From: Lysinibacillus boronitolerans JCM 21713 = 10a = NBRC 103108
GTDB taxonomy: Bacteria; Bacillota; Bacilli; Bacillales_A; Planococcaceae
DNA: 64,000 bases
Assembly: GCF_000772935.1 (NCBI RefSeq)
Contig: NZ_JPVR01000065.1
Location: 44,558-108,557 of the forward strand
Direction: 5' to 3'
A program made the translations under genes and the position numbers. Position 1 is the stretch's first letter. The number at the start of each line of letters is the position of its first letter. Shown here in pieces: positions 25,663 to 35,634 of this stretch. The notes beneath the pieces are model-generated. The model was given only the letters and a program-made list of their open reading frames with translations. It did not search any database and was not told the DNA's origin.

Positions 25663-26208
25663 CTATATTTGAAATGGTAGTGTTCGTTTCCATATCATAT
25701 GGTGACTATTTGCTCCCCAATAGTTCTCAAGGACAAAATCAGGCTGTCCAAATTTCTTCTGCCAGATCATTTGCGCTTGTTTATATCCACTATCTAAACA
25801 AAAACTAGGAACCCTTTGATTTTCTAACGTCAGGAGCATTTTCTGTAGTAGCATGGTGCCAATCCCACGATTTTGATAGTCAGGATGAACAAAAACGGTA
25901 CCGATTTCTAGACAATTGAATAGTTCCTCTTTGATCGTTTGTTGAATGATTTCGTTGGCTGCACCGCATTCGATAGTGCCTATTATGTCATTGGTTTCTT
26001 CATTTAAAGCTAACCAGAAAAATCTTTTTTTGCCCTGGCTTTCTAAGTCCATTGCTACATACTGTTTTTTCGTTTCCCATTCATCCTGTTGATCATCCAC
26101 TAGCTCGGCAATTCCTTCTTTTTTATAAGTATCCCGAATGACAAGATCAAAGAATTCGTGTAACGCCTGGATGTCCGACTGTTCTGGACGTCTAATAAGT
26201 AATTTCAT
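25663..26208 (-). CDS. GNAT family N-acetyltransferase
   Basis: This is an acetyl-CoA-dependent acetyltransferase of 181 residues. The acetyl-CoA-binding motif A is VFVHPDYQNRGIGTMLL, preceded by the beta strands ending in GTIECGA. The acceptor is unknown. ATG 26208 is preceded by AAGGAG. It is the second gene of a minus-strand pair with the helical protein at 26222-26557; only 13 bases separate them. Confidence 0.85.
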   Translation of the reverse strand: MKLLIRRPEQSDIQALHEFFDLVIRDTYKKEGIAELVDDQQDEWETKKQYVAMDLESQGKKRFFWLALNEETNDIIGTIECGAANEIIQQTIKEELFNCLEIGTVFVHPDYQNRGIGTMLLQKMLLTLENQRVPSFCLDSGYKQAQMIWQKKFGQPDFVLENYWGANSHHMIWKRTLPFQI

Positions 26209-26221
26209 GATTGCTTGCTCC

Positions 26222-26557
26222 TTATAATGGATGTCGTTGGTGATTTAGTAAGGATCGAGCTCGTTGCACATCCACATCTAGTAAGTCATTTATATCTTGC
26301 TGTCCTGCGGTCAATCGATCAAGTGCCAGCTGTAACCAATGATCGGAGGCATCATATTTTTCAGCGTGCCATAGCAACTCTCCATAACAAATGGCAGCAC
26401 GAATAAATGTGATATGGTCATTCAGCAGATTTGCCAAATGGGTGGCTTGTTTGAGACATGCTTCCCCTTGTTTTACCTTGCCATAATCTAAATAGCGAAG
26501 TGCTTTCAAAAATTCCGTGTTGGCTTGCTGTATTATCTGTTCATTCGTATGTTGCAT
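26222..26557 (-). CDS. Helical (TPR-like) protein of unknown function
   Basis: This 111-residue all-helical protein contains two TPR-like helix pairs (KALRYLDYGKVKQGEACLKQA and LLWHAEKYDASDHWLQLALD regions). TPR repeats normally bind other proteins. The start is ATG 26557, because GGGAG lies nine bases upstream; the in-frame ATG at 26599 has only a weak site. It is probably co-transcribed with the downstream acetyltransferase and might modulate it, but that is inference. Confidence 0.65.
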   Translation of the reverse strand: MQHTNEQIIQQANTEFLKALRYLDYGKVKQGEACLKQATHLANLLNDHITFIRAAICYGELLWHAEKYDASDHWLQLALDRLTAGQQDINDLLDVDVQRARSLLNHQRHPL

Positions 26558-26706
26558 GACAGATCGCTCCCATCCGTTATTTTTGTTCACGTTATGCATA
26601 CTACCAGTCTATTTTAATGATTATAACATGTTCCCCTTATTTGGTTAATGATGGGGTATGTTAAAATGCAAGAAAGACACTTGGTCATCAAAAGGAGAGA
26701 ATTCCA

Positions 26707-27459
26707 TTGAAAGATTTAGAAAAGAAACTCGATGCAGTATTACAGCAAATGCGTGATTTTATTGATGAGCTTCAGGAGCGGGAGTCAGCCTATCCCATGG
26801 TTTTTTATCATCACCCAGAAGAGGATATTAGCCAATTTGTGGATGGTAGGTGGTCATTGCCAGCAGAGTATGTTTATTTTTTGAGACATTATGTTGTTGA
26901 AAGGGTTACATGGGCTACAGGTGATTATATTAATCTAAATATCTATGGCGCAAGAGATTTAATACGTGGGCAGGAGGGCTATAATTATAATCCAGTGACA
27001 GATGAGATGATTGAGGATTGGCCACATGATTATTTAGTCATTGCAACAGATGAAGGCGATCCCTATTGTCTGGATCTATCAAGAGGTGATACGGCTGTTT
27101 TTACCGCTCCCCATGGGACAGGCAATTGGCATTTTTCAATGGCTTATGACAATTTAATTTTGTTCCTTGAAAGTGTACTGATTCCACCTAGTTTAGAAGA
27201 AATGTTGCCTGAAGAAAGTTCTGTAGCGTACTATGAACTAACTATTACTGGGGACGGAAAAGATAAACTAAAGACATTATTGTTGCTAAAAAAATTATTA
27301 TCTTATGATTATTCACAAGCGAGAAAGGCTTTAGAACAGCCTCCGCTAGTAATTTATAGGGGAGTTGAAGCAGGTGCCTTAAAGTTAGAAGCCGAGTTAC
27401 AGGCTATCCGTGCAGATTTTCAAAAAAGGAAAATTAGCTTAGCTGAATTTATTGAATGA
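26707..27459 (+). CDS. SMI1/KNR4 (SUKH)-like protein with L7/L12-like C-terminal domain
   Basis: The 250-residue protein has a coiled-coil-like start and a SUKH-like domain (about 40-155) with LPAEYVYFLRHY, DYLVIATDEGDPYCLDLS and LILFLE. The C-terminal 60 residues follow the pattern of the ribosomal L7/L12 C-terminal domain: [12 protein letters not shown], then SQARKALEQPP, then RGVEAGALKLEAELQAI. SUKH proteins often act as immunity proteins against secreted toxins, but no toxin gene is adjacent. The start is TTG 26707 behind AAAGGAGAG. Both domain assignments are by eye. Confidence 0.6.
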   Translation: MKDLEKKLDAVLQQMRDFIDELQERESAYPMVFYHHPEEDISQFVDGRWSLPAEYVYFLRHYVVERVTWATGDYINLNIYGARDLIRGQEGYNYNPVTDEMIEDWPHDYLVIATDEGDPYCLDLSRGDTAVFTAPHGTGNWHFSMAYDNLILFLESVLIPPSLEEMLPEESSVAYYELTITGDGKDKLKTLLLLKKLLSYDYSQARKALEQPPLVIYRGVEAGALKLEAELQAIRADFQKRKISLAEFIE

Positions 27460-27517
27460 GGGAAATTAACAAGAATGATGGATATCCCTCCTCTAAAGCA
27501 GGAAAGGAAGTGTAAGG

Positions 27518-27856
27518 ATGAAAATTAACAAAGCATTAGCACAACACTATCAATGGGGTGCACAGTGTGATGGCTGGCATCTTGTTCAAAATAAGGAGCT
27601 TAGTGTGATACATGAGCGAATGCCTGCTCAAACAGCTGAGGTAAATCACTATCACCATCATGCACAGCAATTTTTCTTTGTTCTTTCAGGCACAGCTACA
27701 ATAGAACTGAATGACCAAAGAATTGAGTTAAAGCAACATGACGGAATTGAAGTACCACCAAATTTACCACATCAAATGCGAAACGATTCACAAGAAGATG
27801 TTGAATTCCTCGTGATATCGCAGCCAAATAGCAGGGGAGATCGAGAGCTTCTCTAA
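27518..27856 (+). CDS. Cupin-domain protein
   Basis: This is a 112-residue single-domain cupin. The metal-binding first motif is HYHHHAQQFFFVLSG (three histidines and a downstream acid/glutamine position) and the second motif is PPNLPHQMRN with its histidine. Such proteins are small metal enzymes or binding proteins; no substrate can be assigned. ATG 27518 is preceded by AGGAAAGGAAG. It lies in a co-directional row of small accessory genes from 26.7 to 30.1 kb. Confidence 0.85.
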   Translation: MKINKALAQHYQWGAQCDGWHLVQNKELSVIHERMPAQTAEVNHYHHHAQQFFFVLSGTATIELNDQRIELKQHDGIEVPPNLPHQMRNDSQEDVEFLVISQPNSRGDRELL

Positions 27857-27942
27857 CTATACGAAAGTAAACTTCATTCTTTTGCATGAAGCCATTCTAA
27901 TCAGCTACTTGTATAGTAGGGAGTGTAAAGGGGTGCTTAAAG

Positions 27943-28626
27943 ATGAAGATTACGAAGGTAAAATTATATGTCCATGATATGCAAAAAATGGAGCAATTTT
28001 ATGTTGATCTGTTAGGTTTTACTTTGTTAGAAAGAACAGCTGACTATTTTACAATTGCCGTGGGAGAAAGCAGGATGACATTTGAAAAGATGCCTTCTAA
28101 AATGCCAAAGCAGTATCATTTTGCATTAAATATTCCTAGTAACTTATTTCAACAGGCAAAGATTTGGGCAGAAGAGCATGTAGGCTTGCTGGATTCAGAG
28201 GGGCAGGATGAAGTCTATTTTGAGTTTTTAAAAGCATATGCATGCTATTTCTACGATCCAGAAGGCAATATAGTAGAGCTTATTGCAAGACAGGAAATAA
28301 ATCCGAAACATGCTGAAGTTAATTTTTCTGTAGAGCAAGTGTTACATATTGGAGAAATCAATTTAACGTCAGATGACATTCAAACAATTGCTGAAAAATT
28401 AAAGAAGTATGCTATAAACCCTATAGCAAACAAGGAAATTCAACTGGATGGCCTTAATTTTCTAGGAAACTATGAAGACGGAGCCAATATCCTATTAGGA
28501 CCGAGTGGGCGTCTGTGGTATTTTTCTGATAAGAAAGCAGTTATCAGCCCGATTAGTATTGAAATAGACGAAGCTTTACAATTAAATATGGATGAAGAAG
28601 GGCAATTAAAGCTTCTGCAACTCTAA
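27943..28626 (+). CDS. VOC (glyoxalase/dioxygenase fold) family protein
   Basis: This 227-residue protein has a vicinal-oxygen-chelate module: KVKLYVHDMQKMEQFYVDLLG opens it, RMTFEK and YFYDPEGNIVELI follow with the conserved Glu metal ligand. The second half is a divergent second module. The substrate is unknown; the family includes glyoxalases, ring-cleaving dioxygenases and resistance proteins. ATG 27943 has AAGGGGTGC upstream. Confidence 0.82.
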   Translation: MKITKVKLYVHDMQKMEQFYVDLLGFTLLERTADYFTIAVGESRMTFEKMPSKMPKQYHFALNIPSNLFQQAKIWAEEHVGLLDSEGQDEVYFEFLKAYACYFYDPEGNIVELIARQEINPKHAEVNFSVEQVLHIGEINLTSDDIQTIAEKLKKYAINPIANKEIQLDGLNFLGNYEDGANILLGPSGRLWYFSDKKAVISPISIEIDEALQLNMDEEGQLKLLQL

Positions 28627-28695
28627 CATCATAAACTTATCGTTGATTAAATATATGTTGTTTTGTATATTTATTCAAAATAAGGAGGGTGTTAT

Positions 28696-29106
28696 ATGTA
28701 TATAATCAAAGAAACAAATCCGACGATAGACTCGTATAAAGCATTGCACCAAACAACTGGCTGGAATGCAAAAGGGCAGTATACGTATGAACAATTATAC
28801 AAGGCTATTTGTAATAGCTGGTTCAGTACATCTATATATGATGAAGGCAATCTAATTGGCTATGGACGTATTATCTCTGATGGTATCTATCAAACATTTA
28901 TCTGTGATGTGATGGTGCACCCTGATTATCAACGAAAAGGAGTTGGCACAATGGTGATGGATGCTCTTTTAGAGCAATGTCAGAAAGAAAATATAAAATG
29001 GGTTCAATTATTTTGTGCCAAAGGTAAACAACCTTTCTATCAGAAGCTTGGATTTAAGGAACGTGAAATAGATGCTCCTGGTATGATGTTGTTCTATACA
29101 GAATGA
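28696..29106 (+). CDS. GNAT family N-acetyltransferase
   Basis: This 136-residue acetyltransferase has motif A VMVHPDYQRKGVGTMVMDAL and the C-terminal FYQKLGFKER signature. The acceptor is unknown. ATG 28696 follows AAGGAGGGTG. The downstream reductase gene begins 18 bases after the stop, so the two may be co-transcribed. Confidence 0.88.
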   Translation: MYIIKETNPTIDSYKALHQTTGWNAKGQYTYEQLYKAICNSWFSTSIYDEGNLIGYGRIISDGIYQTFICDVMVHPDYQRKGVGTMVMDALLEQCQKENIKWVQLFCAKGKQPFYQKLGFKEREIDAPGMMLFYTE

Positions 29107-29124
29107 ATAAAGGAGCTAGAATCG

Positions 29125-30114
29125 TTGAAAGCAAAATGCCTAAAAATTTATGAATTTGGAAATCCGCAAGAGGTTGTAAGGCTAGAGAATAAAACAATCG
29201 AGCCTCCTCAAGGTCAAGAAATTCTTGTTCGCATGCTAGCCAGACCGATTAATCCCTCAGATTTAATACCAATATGGGGGAAATATGCTCATAGAATCAC
29301 TTTACCAACTATCCCTGGCTATGAGGGAGTAGGAATAATAGAAGCTGTTGGACCGCTTGTTTCACCAAAGATTATTGGTCAGCGCGTATTACCGTTACGG
29401 GGAGAGGGAACTTGGCAGGAAGTAGTGAAAACGCAAGCAGATTTTGCAGTGACTATTCCTGACACGATGAATGATTTTACAGCAGCACAAATGTATATTA
29501 ATCCAATTACAGCCTTCGTAACATGCTCAGAGGTACTTAATTTACAATCAAACGATGTCTTATTAGTAAATGCCTGTGGTTCTGCCATTGGACATCTCTA
29601 TGCTCAACTTGCGAAATTGCTAGGCTATCAGCTTATTGCAGTGACACGAAGTAATCAGCATACTGAAGAATTACTGCAACTTGGGGCAGCTTTTGTCATT
29701 GATACCTCTCAAATGCCACTTTACGAAACCGTTATGGCATTAACAAATGGTAAGGGAGCAGATGCAGCAATTGATTCGATTGGCGGAGAGGCCGGCAATC
29801 AGCTTGCCTTCTGCGTAAAGCCCGAGGGTATTTTTTTAGCTATTGGTCTTTTATCGGGTATTCAGGTAAATTGGACAAACATTGTGAAGGAAGCAAAGGT
29901 GCAAGCGAGGATGTTTCATTTACGTCATTGGCAACGTCAGACGTCAATTGAAAAATGGCAACAAACGATGCAACAACTTATATACCTTGTACAGGATGGT
30001 TCCTTAAAAATGATGAATGTACATGCTCATTTTCCATTATTGGCTATCCATAAGGCAATCGATGCTGTTGAGGGAACGAAAAAAGGAAAAGTATTTTTAA
30101 CGAATGTTGATTAA
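29125..30114 (+). CDS. MDR-family NAD(P)H-dependent reductase (quinone/enoyl reductase-like)
   Basis: This is a medium-chain dehydrogenase/reductase of 329 residues. PINPSDLIPIWGKY and PTIPGYEGVGIIEAVG form the catalytic domain and resemble the enoyl-reductase/quinone-oxidoreductase branch. The structural zinc cysteines are absent. The nucleotide-binding loop is VNACGSAIGHLYAQLAKLLG, followed by VTRSN, which suggests NADPH. The start is TTG 29125 behind AAGGAG. A strong terminator closes this unit. Confidence 0.85.
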   Translation: MKAKCLKIYEFGNPQEVVRLENKTIEPPQGQEILVRMLARPINPSDLIPIWGKYAHRITLPTIPGYEGVGIIEAVGPLVSPKIIGQRVLPLRGEGTWQEVVKTQADFAVTIPDTMNDFTAAQMYINPITAFVTCSEVLNLQSNDVLLVNACGSAIGHLYAQLAKLLGYQLIAVTRSNQHTEELLQLGAAFVIDTSQMPLYETVMALTNGKGADAAIDSIGGEAGNQLAFCVKPEGIFLAIGLLSGIQVNWTNIVKEAKVQARMFHLRHWQRQTSIEKWQQTMQQLIYLVQDGSLKMMNVHAHFPLLAIHKAIDAVEGTKKGKVFLTNVD

Positions 30115-30116
30115 GG

Positions 30117-30163
30117 AACATACTACCATCGTAGTTGAGCTACTACGGGTAGTATGTTTTTTT
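30117..30163 (+). terminator. Terminator after the MDR reductase
   Basis: AACATACTACC (30117-30127) pairs with GGTAGTATGTT (30148-30158) with an inner stem, followed by a run of T. Confidence 0.9.
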
Positions 30164-30375
30164 ATAGGGAATGAGCGTTTTTAGCTCTGATAAAAATAGT
30201 TTACAATTGTCCTGCTCCAAAAAGTGAGCAAGTCGCTCAAAAGAAGTGAGCCTCCGCCCAGATTAAAGAATTCACTAGCAATAGTAGTAACATATCATTA
30301 AAACTAACTAAATTAGTAATTTGAGGTAATAAAGAGGTATGATTAGGCTAGGTGTTTTTAAATAAAGGAGTACAG

Positions 30376-31401
30376 ATGATGAAGAAGATCAATCAACTAA
30401 AAAAGTCAATACAACGACTGAGTGAAGCTGATGCAAAGAAGATGCTGCTTTTAACTTTAATAAATGAACAGTCAAGAGACAGCATGTTACAGTTTTTATT
30501 ACAACAAGCCGAGGAGCGGGATCCTTCAAAGGTACAAACGGTGCATATTGTATTCGGTCATTCACCTGGGGGGAGCTTGAAAACAGCCTTTCGTAATCCT
30601 GACTATGCTAAGTCCGAGGAGATTATTGTTGTGCCAGGTAATTTTTCTGTTGGTCCTTTGAAAGATGTACATACACGGGACGGAATTGAAGCTCGTTTTC
30701 AATGGTTGGAACAGCGCTATCTAATAGAAGATGATGGATTGATCATATGTGAGCGGGAGATGAAGGAAGCAATAGAGAAAATTAAAAATATCCCACCTCA
30801 TCAGGATATACTGATTTGGACTTGTCAAAATGCTCACGAGCAAATAGGACTTCGACTCGTTTTGGCGATGCTCGAACAGAAAATAAATGATATCTATGTA
30901 TTGGATACTTTTCAGCTATTCCATGAGTTATATACTTTACCACAGTTAGCAGAGGATCATTATCCAAGATCGACTGGAGAGGTCAGCACAGAGGATTTAC
31001 TTTACTTTTATGAACATTTCCAAGGATGGCCATTAAAAGAGGCATTGAGGCACTCCCTATGCAAAGAAGGGTTAAATCTGTTAATGGATGATTACGATTG
31101 CATACATACATGGAAATACCATGAACTTTGGTGCAATAACAACGAAGATAGAGAAGATGACTTTATCATTGCCTGTGCGAAACGTTTACAGGAAGAACAA
31201 GAGGAAGTACACTATCAAGTTGCAGCTAGATTAATTGGGGAAGTACTGGGTCATATGGAAGAATTGAGAGAGGTTGAATGGATTGACTATCGTCTGCGCC
31301 AATTAATTCAACAAGGGATTTTTTCTTATCAAGGCGAGTTGAAGGGAATATTACACTATAAAGTAAAGTTAGCAGATGCAATGAACTGTAATCCTACATG
31401 A
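30376..31401 (+). CDS. DUF1835 domain-containing protein
   Basis: This 341-residue cytoplasmic protein has a DUF1835-like N-terminal half (VHIVFGHSPGGSLKTAF, then VVPGNFSVGPL) and a DUF3658-like C-terminal half with SLCKEG and a lysine/arginine-rich end. These proteins are common in Bacillales and have no established function. The start is ATG 30376 (ATG ATG) with AAAGGAGTA six bases upstream; an in-frame GTG at 30352 lies before that site and is rejected. yqeY follows 51 bases later. Confidence 0.8.
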   Translation: MMKKINQLKKSIQRLSEADAKKMLLLTLINEQSRDSMLQFLLQQAEERDPSKVQTVHIVFGHSPGGSLKTAFRNPDYAKSEEIIVVPGNFSVGPLKDVHTRDGIEARFQWLEQRYLIEDDGLIICEREMKEAIEKIKNIPPHQDILIWTCQNAHEQIGLRLVLAMLEQKINDIYVLDTFQLFHELYTLPQLAEDHYPRSTGEVSTEDLLYFYEHFQGWPLKEALRHSLCKEGLNLLMDDYDCIHTWKYHELWCNNNEDREDDFIIACAKRLQEEQEEVHYQVAARLIGEVLGHMEELREVEWIDYRLRQLIQQGIFSYQGELKGILHYKVKLADAMNCNPT

Positions 31402-31452
31402 TTTTTATGATATAATTTTTCCTGATATAGACGGTTAGAAGGAGTGAGATCA

Positions 31453-31881
31453 TTGTTAAAAACAGAAGTATTTGAACAATTAAAAACAGCAATGAGAGAA
31501 AAAGATACGTTAGCGAAGGGTGTATTATCTCTTTTAAAGTCAGCATTAGATTCAGCTGAAAAAGAAAAGGGAGAGGCATTAACAGCTGAGGAAGAAATGG
31601 CTATTATTAATCGAGAGGTCAAACAAACAAATCAGGCTTTAGAAGGTGCACAAACGGCTGGGCGAGCAGACCTGATTGAAAAAGAGGAAGCCAAATTGAC
31701 ACTTTTGAAATCCTTTTTACCAAAGCAATTATCAGAAGAAGAAATTGCAGAGAAATTAGTGGCAGCGGGTGTTGGAAAAGGAATGAACATGGGCGAAGCC
31801 ATGAAAATTGCAAAACCATTGCTGACAGGTCAGGCTGAAGGTGCCGTTATTTCAAAAGTTGTGAAAAGTATTATTGCCTAA
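31453..31881 (+). CDS. yqeY: GatB/YqeY domain-containing protein
   Basis: This 142-residue YqeY-family protein resembles the tail domain of the GatB amidotransferase subunit. Typical segments are TEVFEQLKTAMREKD, KEEAKLTLLKSFLPKQLSEEE and MGEAMKIAKPLL. The family may bind tRNA; its role is unproven. The start is TTG 31453 because AGGAG lies eight bases upstream, while the in-frame GTG at 31444 is part of that site. In B. subtilis yqeY follows rpsU, which here is at 58.2 kb, so the gene has moved or been separated. Confidence 0.9.
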   Translation: MLKTEVFEQLKTAMREKDTLAKGVLSLLKSALDSAEKEKGEALTAEEEMAIINREVKQTNQALEGAQTAGRADLIEKEEAKLTLLKSFLPKQLSEEEIAEKLVAAGVGKGMNMGEAMKIAKPLLTGQAEGAVISKVVKSIIA

Positions 31882-31916
31882 ACTTTTACTATTTAGGTAG
31901 GAGAATTTGGAAAGAA

Positions 31917-31951
31917 AAATCCGCTATGCCGAAAATGGGCCTAGCGGATTT
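31917..31951. terminator. Bidirectional terminator between yqeY and the chemoreceptor gene
   Basis: AAATCCGCTA (31917-31926) pairs perfectly with TAGCGGATTT (31942-31951), with A- and T-rich flanks. It separates two convergent units. Confidence 0.85.
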
Positions 31952-31959
31952 GTTATATT

Positions 31960-33657
31960 TTATAACTGGAATTTTTGAATGATATTGCGGAGTTGTTGAG
32001 CCATTTCAGCTAAGTTATTAGAAGAGGCTGTTATTTCTTCGATACTTGCGGATTGCTCCTCAGAGGCAGCTGCTACGTTTTGAATATTGCCTGAAGCTTG
32101 TACAGCTACAACCCCCACTTGTTCAACAGAACTAGCAATACTGCTAACACCTTCATTGATATTGGACATCACGTTATTGACATGGTCCATTTCTTTCGTT
32201 AGTGCAGTGACTTGGGCATAGATCTCAGCAAATGCCTCTCCGGATGCATTGAATGTTGTTGAGCTTTCGGCAAGATTACTACTACTGATAGCCATTGATT
32301 TGACGGCTTGCGCAGATTCCTCTTTAATCGTTTCAATGCGTGTACGAATACTGTTAGTTGCCTCTAAAGATTGATCGGCTAATTTACGGACTTCCTCCGC
32401 CACAACTGCAAAGCCTTTACCGTGTTCGCCTGCACGCGCTGCCTCAATCGAAGCATTTAATGCAAGTAAATTCGTTTGATCTGTAATTTGGGTAATCAGT
32501 GTCACAATATCCCCAATTTCATTTGTGTATGTGCTTAAACGTTCTACTACAGCTGCTGACTCTTGAATAGCCTGAGATGTTACGGCCATTTTTTCAGTAG
32601 CATCTTGGATCGTTGTGTTGCCCTTTTCTGATATAGCAGATGCTTGGAATGCCTTATCTGTAACATCGGTTACACTTGTCACTACCTCTGACATTTTGCT
32701 AGAGATGGTTGTAATATGACTATCCACTTCTTCAATCGAAGAGGTTTGCTTTTCTGAACCCGCTGCAACCTCTTGCATAGAAGAGGTTATTTGCTGAATG
32801 GATGCACTTGTCTGTTCAGAGCTTGCTGTTAGTTCCTCCGACATGGCGGCCACTTGTTCAGCATTTTGTGCGATTTGTGTGATTAACGAACGCAAATCTT
32901 CCGTCATGTTTTCAATGCCTGATGAAAGCTGTGCAATTTCATTGGAACCTTTTATTTGAAGAGGTTCGACAGCCAAATCTCCCTGTGCAACTTGACCAAC
33001 ATAACGCGTCATTTTTTTGATTGGCTTCGTAATGCCCACACTAATAAAGTAAGCAACGATTATACCAAAAATTACAAAGACGATCGTTAAAATAATACAA
33101 ATCCAAAGTGTTTCCGTTTGTAGCTTAGAAATGAAGGAAGCATCCATATCTAAACCGAAAATAATATCTGTATCTTTAAATGGGATAAAAATGGATTTAT
33201 GGATACCATACTCATCCTTGTAAATATCACTTGTTTGTGTGTTACCAGTAGCTACGGCTTCATGCATTTCTTCACTAAATACATAATCTTGCTGATGATT
33301 GTCGGTATTACTTAGAGCGACGATATGCTCCTTACCGTTTGCTTTAGAAAGGACATAGGCATTTTCAACATCATATTTTTTAACCGTTGTATTCAATTGA
33401 TCTAAAAGCTTTTTGTATTTGTCAGGGCTACCATTATCTGCTGCCTTTACATCATTTTTCTCAATATCTTCAAAAATCGTGGTCGATGTAATCTCTAAAG
33501 TAGATTCAAATTGTTTAATAACAAAATTGTCAATAATGCGGTAAGAAACGGCAAATAGCACAATACTAAAGAGCAAGGAGATAATCGCTATTGGAATGGT
33601 GAAACTGGCAATATATTTGTAGAGTAAAGAACTCTTAAATTTAGTGACGATACGCAA
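31960..33657 (-). CDS. Methyl-accepting chemotaxis protein
   Basis: This 565-residue receptor has a first membrane helix (about 13-35), an extracytoplasmic ligand-binding domain of about 140 residues, which looks like a single Cache module ([13 protein letters not shown] near its end), a second helix (about 180-205), a HAMP linker, and the methyl-accepting signalling domain. The signalling hairpin includes [20 protein letters not shown] (around residues 390-410). The start is TTG 33657, seven bases after GGAGG and inside the end of the decarboxylase gene. The 17-base overlap implies translational coupling, so the receptor probably senses something linked to that enzyme. Confidence 0.93.
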   Translation of the reverse strand: MRIVTKFKSSLLYKYIASFTIPIAIISLLFSIVLFAVSYRIIDNFVIKQFESTLEITSTTIFEDIEKNDVKAADNGSPDKYKKLLDQLNTTVKKYDVENAYVLSKANGKEHIVALSNTDNHQQDYVFSEEMHEAVATGNTQTSDIYKDEYGIHKSIFIPFKDTDIIFGLDMDASFISKLQTETLWICIILTIVFVIFGIIVAYFISVGITKPIKKMTRYVGQVAQGDLAVEPLQIKGSNEIAQLSSGIENMTEDLRSLITQIAQNAEQVAAMSEELTASSEQTSASIQQITSSMQEVAAGSEKQTSSIEEVDSHITTISSKMSEVVTSVTDVTDKAFQASAISEKGNTTIQDATEKMAVTSQAIQESAAVVERLSTYTNEIGDIVTLITQITDQTNLLALNASIEAARAGEHGKGFAVVAEEVRKLADQSLEATNSIRTRIETIKEESAQAVKSMAISSSNLAESSTTFNASGEAFAEIYAQVTALTKEMDHVNNVMSNINEGVSSIASSVEQVGVVAVQASGNIQNVAAASEEQSASIEEITASSNNLAEMAQQLRNIIQKFQL

Positions 33658-35293
33658 TGTGTGACGCCTCCAGTACTTTAAGCTTTTGCTGTAAGAAATG
33701 AATCATAGTAGAGATATGTTCTGTCTCCGTATAAGGTGAAATAGAGAAAAACTTTGCCGCTGCAACGGGTACTTGTTGTGTTGTATCACTAGTACTAACC
33801 GTGCAAACACGCGTTGTGTCACCAAAGAATACTTCGTCTCGACCTTCTCCAATAATTTCAAAGAATGAAGCATTGATACCGTTTATGTGTTCTATTTGGT
33901 CTTGTGTATAGTGACCAGCTTGTTCAGCTTGCCAATTCATGCCATCTGGATATAAACGAAACGCTGTGACTGGTCCGATATTGGATTCATTAACCACCTG
34001 TAGCATTGGCGTTTTCGCAGCTAATTGAGCACGGAATGCTAAATTCACACGTACATAATTAGCTAATAGTTGTTGATAGCCTTCCTTACCAAATGCCTGC
34101 AATGCAGCAAAAATAGCAATGGAGCTACCCATTCGAGAACATTCTAATGTATAGCCAGTATGATAGGAGCCATAACCACGGTTGCCTACATATGGCGTAT
34201 CAAAATCCTCAATATCTAGTAGCTGTAAACTTTTACCTTCCTTAATTAAGAATAGACTAGTTAAATAAGGTGTTTGACCAAGCTTTTGGAAGTCAAAGCA
34301 AAGGCTATCCGCAATGGCTAGATGTTGCATACGTTCATGGATTTGTGCTAATCCTTGTAAAACCTCCTCCTCGAATTGGAGTGGATTTTTATTAAAATCA
34401 TAATCATTGAAGAAGGCATAAAAACCACCTAAAGCCGAATCAGCATGAATATGTACTGGTTGTAAGTTGTATTTCTTCTCAAGCGTTGTTGTGACTTCTT
34501 TGATGGCTTGGACATCATCAATACCAAATTGATCGGTAGCACCTGTTGTCGCGACTACATAGACAGGAATGCCACCGTTTTCGATGACTTCTGTCATACG
34601 TGCACGTAAGTCTTCCACATCCATCGAATGATCTTTGCCCGCTTTAACACGCACTAAATGTTTACTGCCGATCCCCACTGCTTCTACTGATTTTAAAAGA
34701 CTGTAATGGGCATTCTCTGAAGCAAAGCAATATAAATTAGTAGGGACACCATCTTCTTTTGCTTGAGGGAATTGTTTTGCAATGGCAAGACGAAGTCCAC
34801 TGAAAACGGCACCTTGTCCACCCCACGTTGTATAGCCAAAGCTTTTTGTATAATCATAGCCTACTAATTTAGACATCATGGCTACTACTTTAACCTCACA
34901 CTCAGCGGCAGCAGGACCATAAACATCCCATAAATTATTGCCATTCAATAGGGCGTTGGTAAACTGTCCTAACACTCCAGGAATACTTGCCATTGGTAAA
35001 ACATTCGTAACAAAGTTACGTGTATGATAAGGATGTCCTTGCATTAAATGCGTCAATTCTTTTACAACTTGATCGAGTCCAATCCCAGTTGTTGGCACTT
35101 GATGCTCTTGCATTAGCTCTTGATAAAAATTAGCAGATCGCTCTTTTATTGGGCCAAGAGTTGTCTTGTTTGGATTCTTTAATTCATCTAATGAGGAAAC
35201 AATTTTCTCTAATAGGGATAAAAAATTCTCTCTTTGTTGGATATTTCCATCCTCGCTTTGGAATAATTGTTGGATATTTTGCATATTCATCAT
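33641..35293 (-). CDS. Pyridoxal-dependent (group II) amino acid decarboxylase
   Basis: This is a PLP enzyme of 550 residues of the group II decarboxylase fold. [11 protein letters not shown] holds the Asp that contacts the PLP ring nitrogen, and Lys337 in [11 protein letters not shown] is the likely Schiff-base lysine. [15 protein letters not shown] resembles the N-terminal substrate-side loop. The substrate (Glu, Tyr, Asp, diaminobutyrate or another) cannot be decided from sequence. The start could be the first ATG (35293) or the ATGs at 35290 and 35284; AAAGGATG lies close to the first, so the third is also reasonable. It is first gene of an operon with the chemoreceptor. Confidence 0.87.
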   Translation of the reverse strand: MMNMQNIQQLFQSEDGNIQQRENFLSLLEKIVSSLDELKNPNKTTLGPIKERSANFYQELMQEHQVPTTGIGLDQVVKELTHLMQGHPYHTRNFVTNVLPMASIPGVLGQFTNALLNGNNLWDVYGPAAAECEVKVVAMMSKLVGYDYTKSFGYTTWGGQGAVFSGLRLAIAKQFPQAKEDGVPTNLYCFASENAHYSLLKSVEAVGIGSKHLVRVKAGKDHSMDVEDLRARMTEVIENGGIPVYVVATTGATDQFGIDDVQAIKEVTTTLEKKYNLQPVHIHADSALGGFYAFFNDYDFNKNPLQFEEEVLQGLAQIHERMQHLAIADSLCFDFQKLGQTPYLTSLFLIKEGKSLQLLDIEDFDTPYVGNRGYGSYHTGYTLECSRMGSSIAIFAALQAFGKEGYQQLLANYVRVNLAFRAQLAAKTPMLQVVNESNIGPVTAFRLYPDGMNWQAEQAGHYTQDQIEHINGINASFFEIIGEGRDEVFFGDTTRVCTVSTSDTTQQVPVAAAKFFSISPYTETEHISTMIHFLQQKLKVLEASHIAYRH

Positions 35294-35634
35294 CCTTTAT
35301 AGTTCATATTTCCTCTATTTTTACCTTAATAAAAATAGGACATTATACTAAAGGTATAATAGCATATTTTAGCAGAGATGGTGATTATATTTTACTGAAA
35401 AAATATTTATAGACATTTCTGAAAATTAAACATCTAATGGCATTATATAACTGTGATGTTTTAATTAAGGAGTACAGGGGTTTATGCGATGTAGGAAGCA
35501 ATAATTAGAAGAGTGTGGGGAATTATATAAATAATAATGATGATACTATTAATAAACTGATGCTTTTTAACTATCCTTATCCTATTGTAGGAATCTGCAC
35601 AAAAGGGAGTGCAGATTCTTAGCGGCTTCATGTA
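35294..35634. other. 341-bp gap between the decarboxylase and deacetylase genes
   Basis: This gap should contain the decarboxylase promoter. TATAAT sequences are present on the minus strand near 35340-35360 but no matching -35 was clear. An inverted repeat GAATCTGCAC ... GTGCAGATTC (35590-35619) ends the deacetylase unit; it lacks a strong T-run. No gene is supported. Confidence 0.5.
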
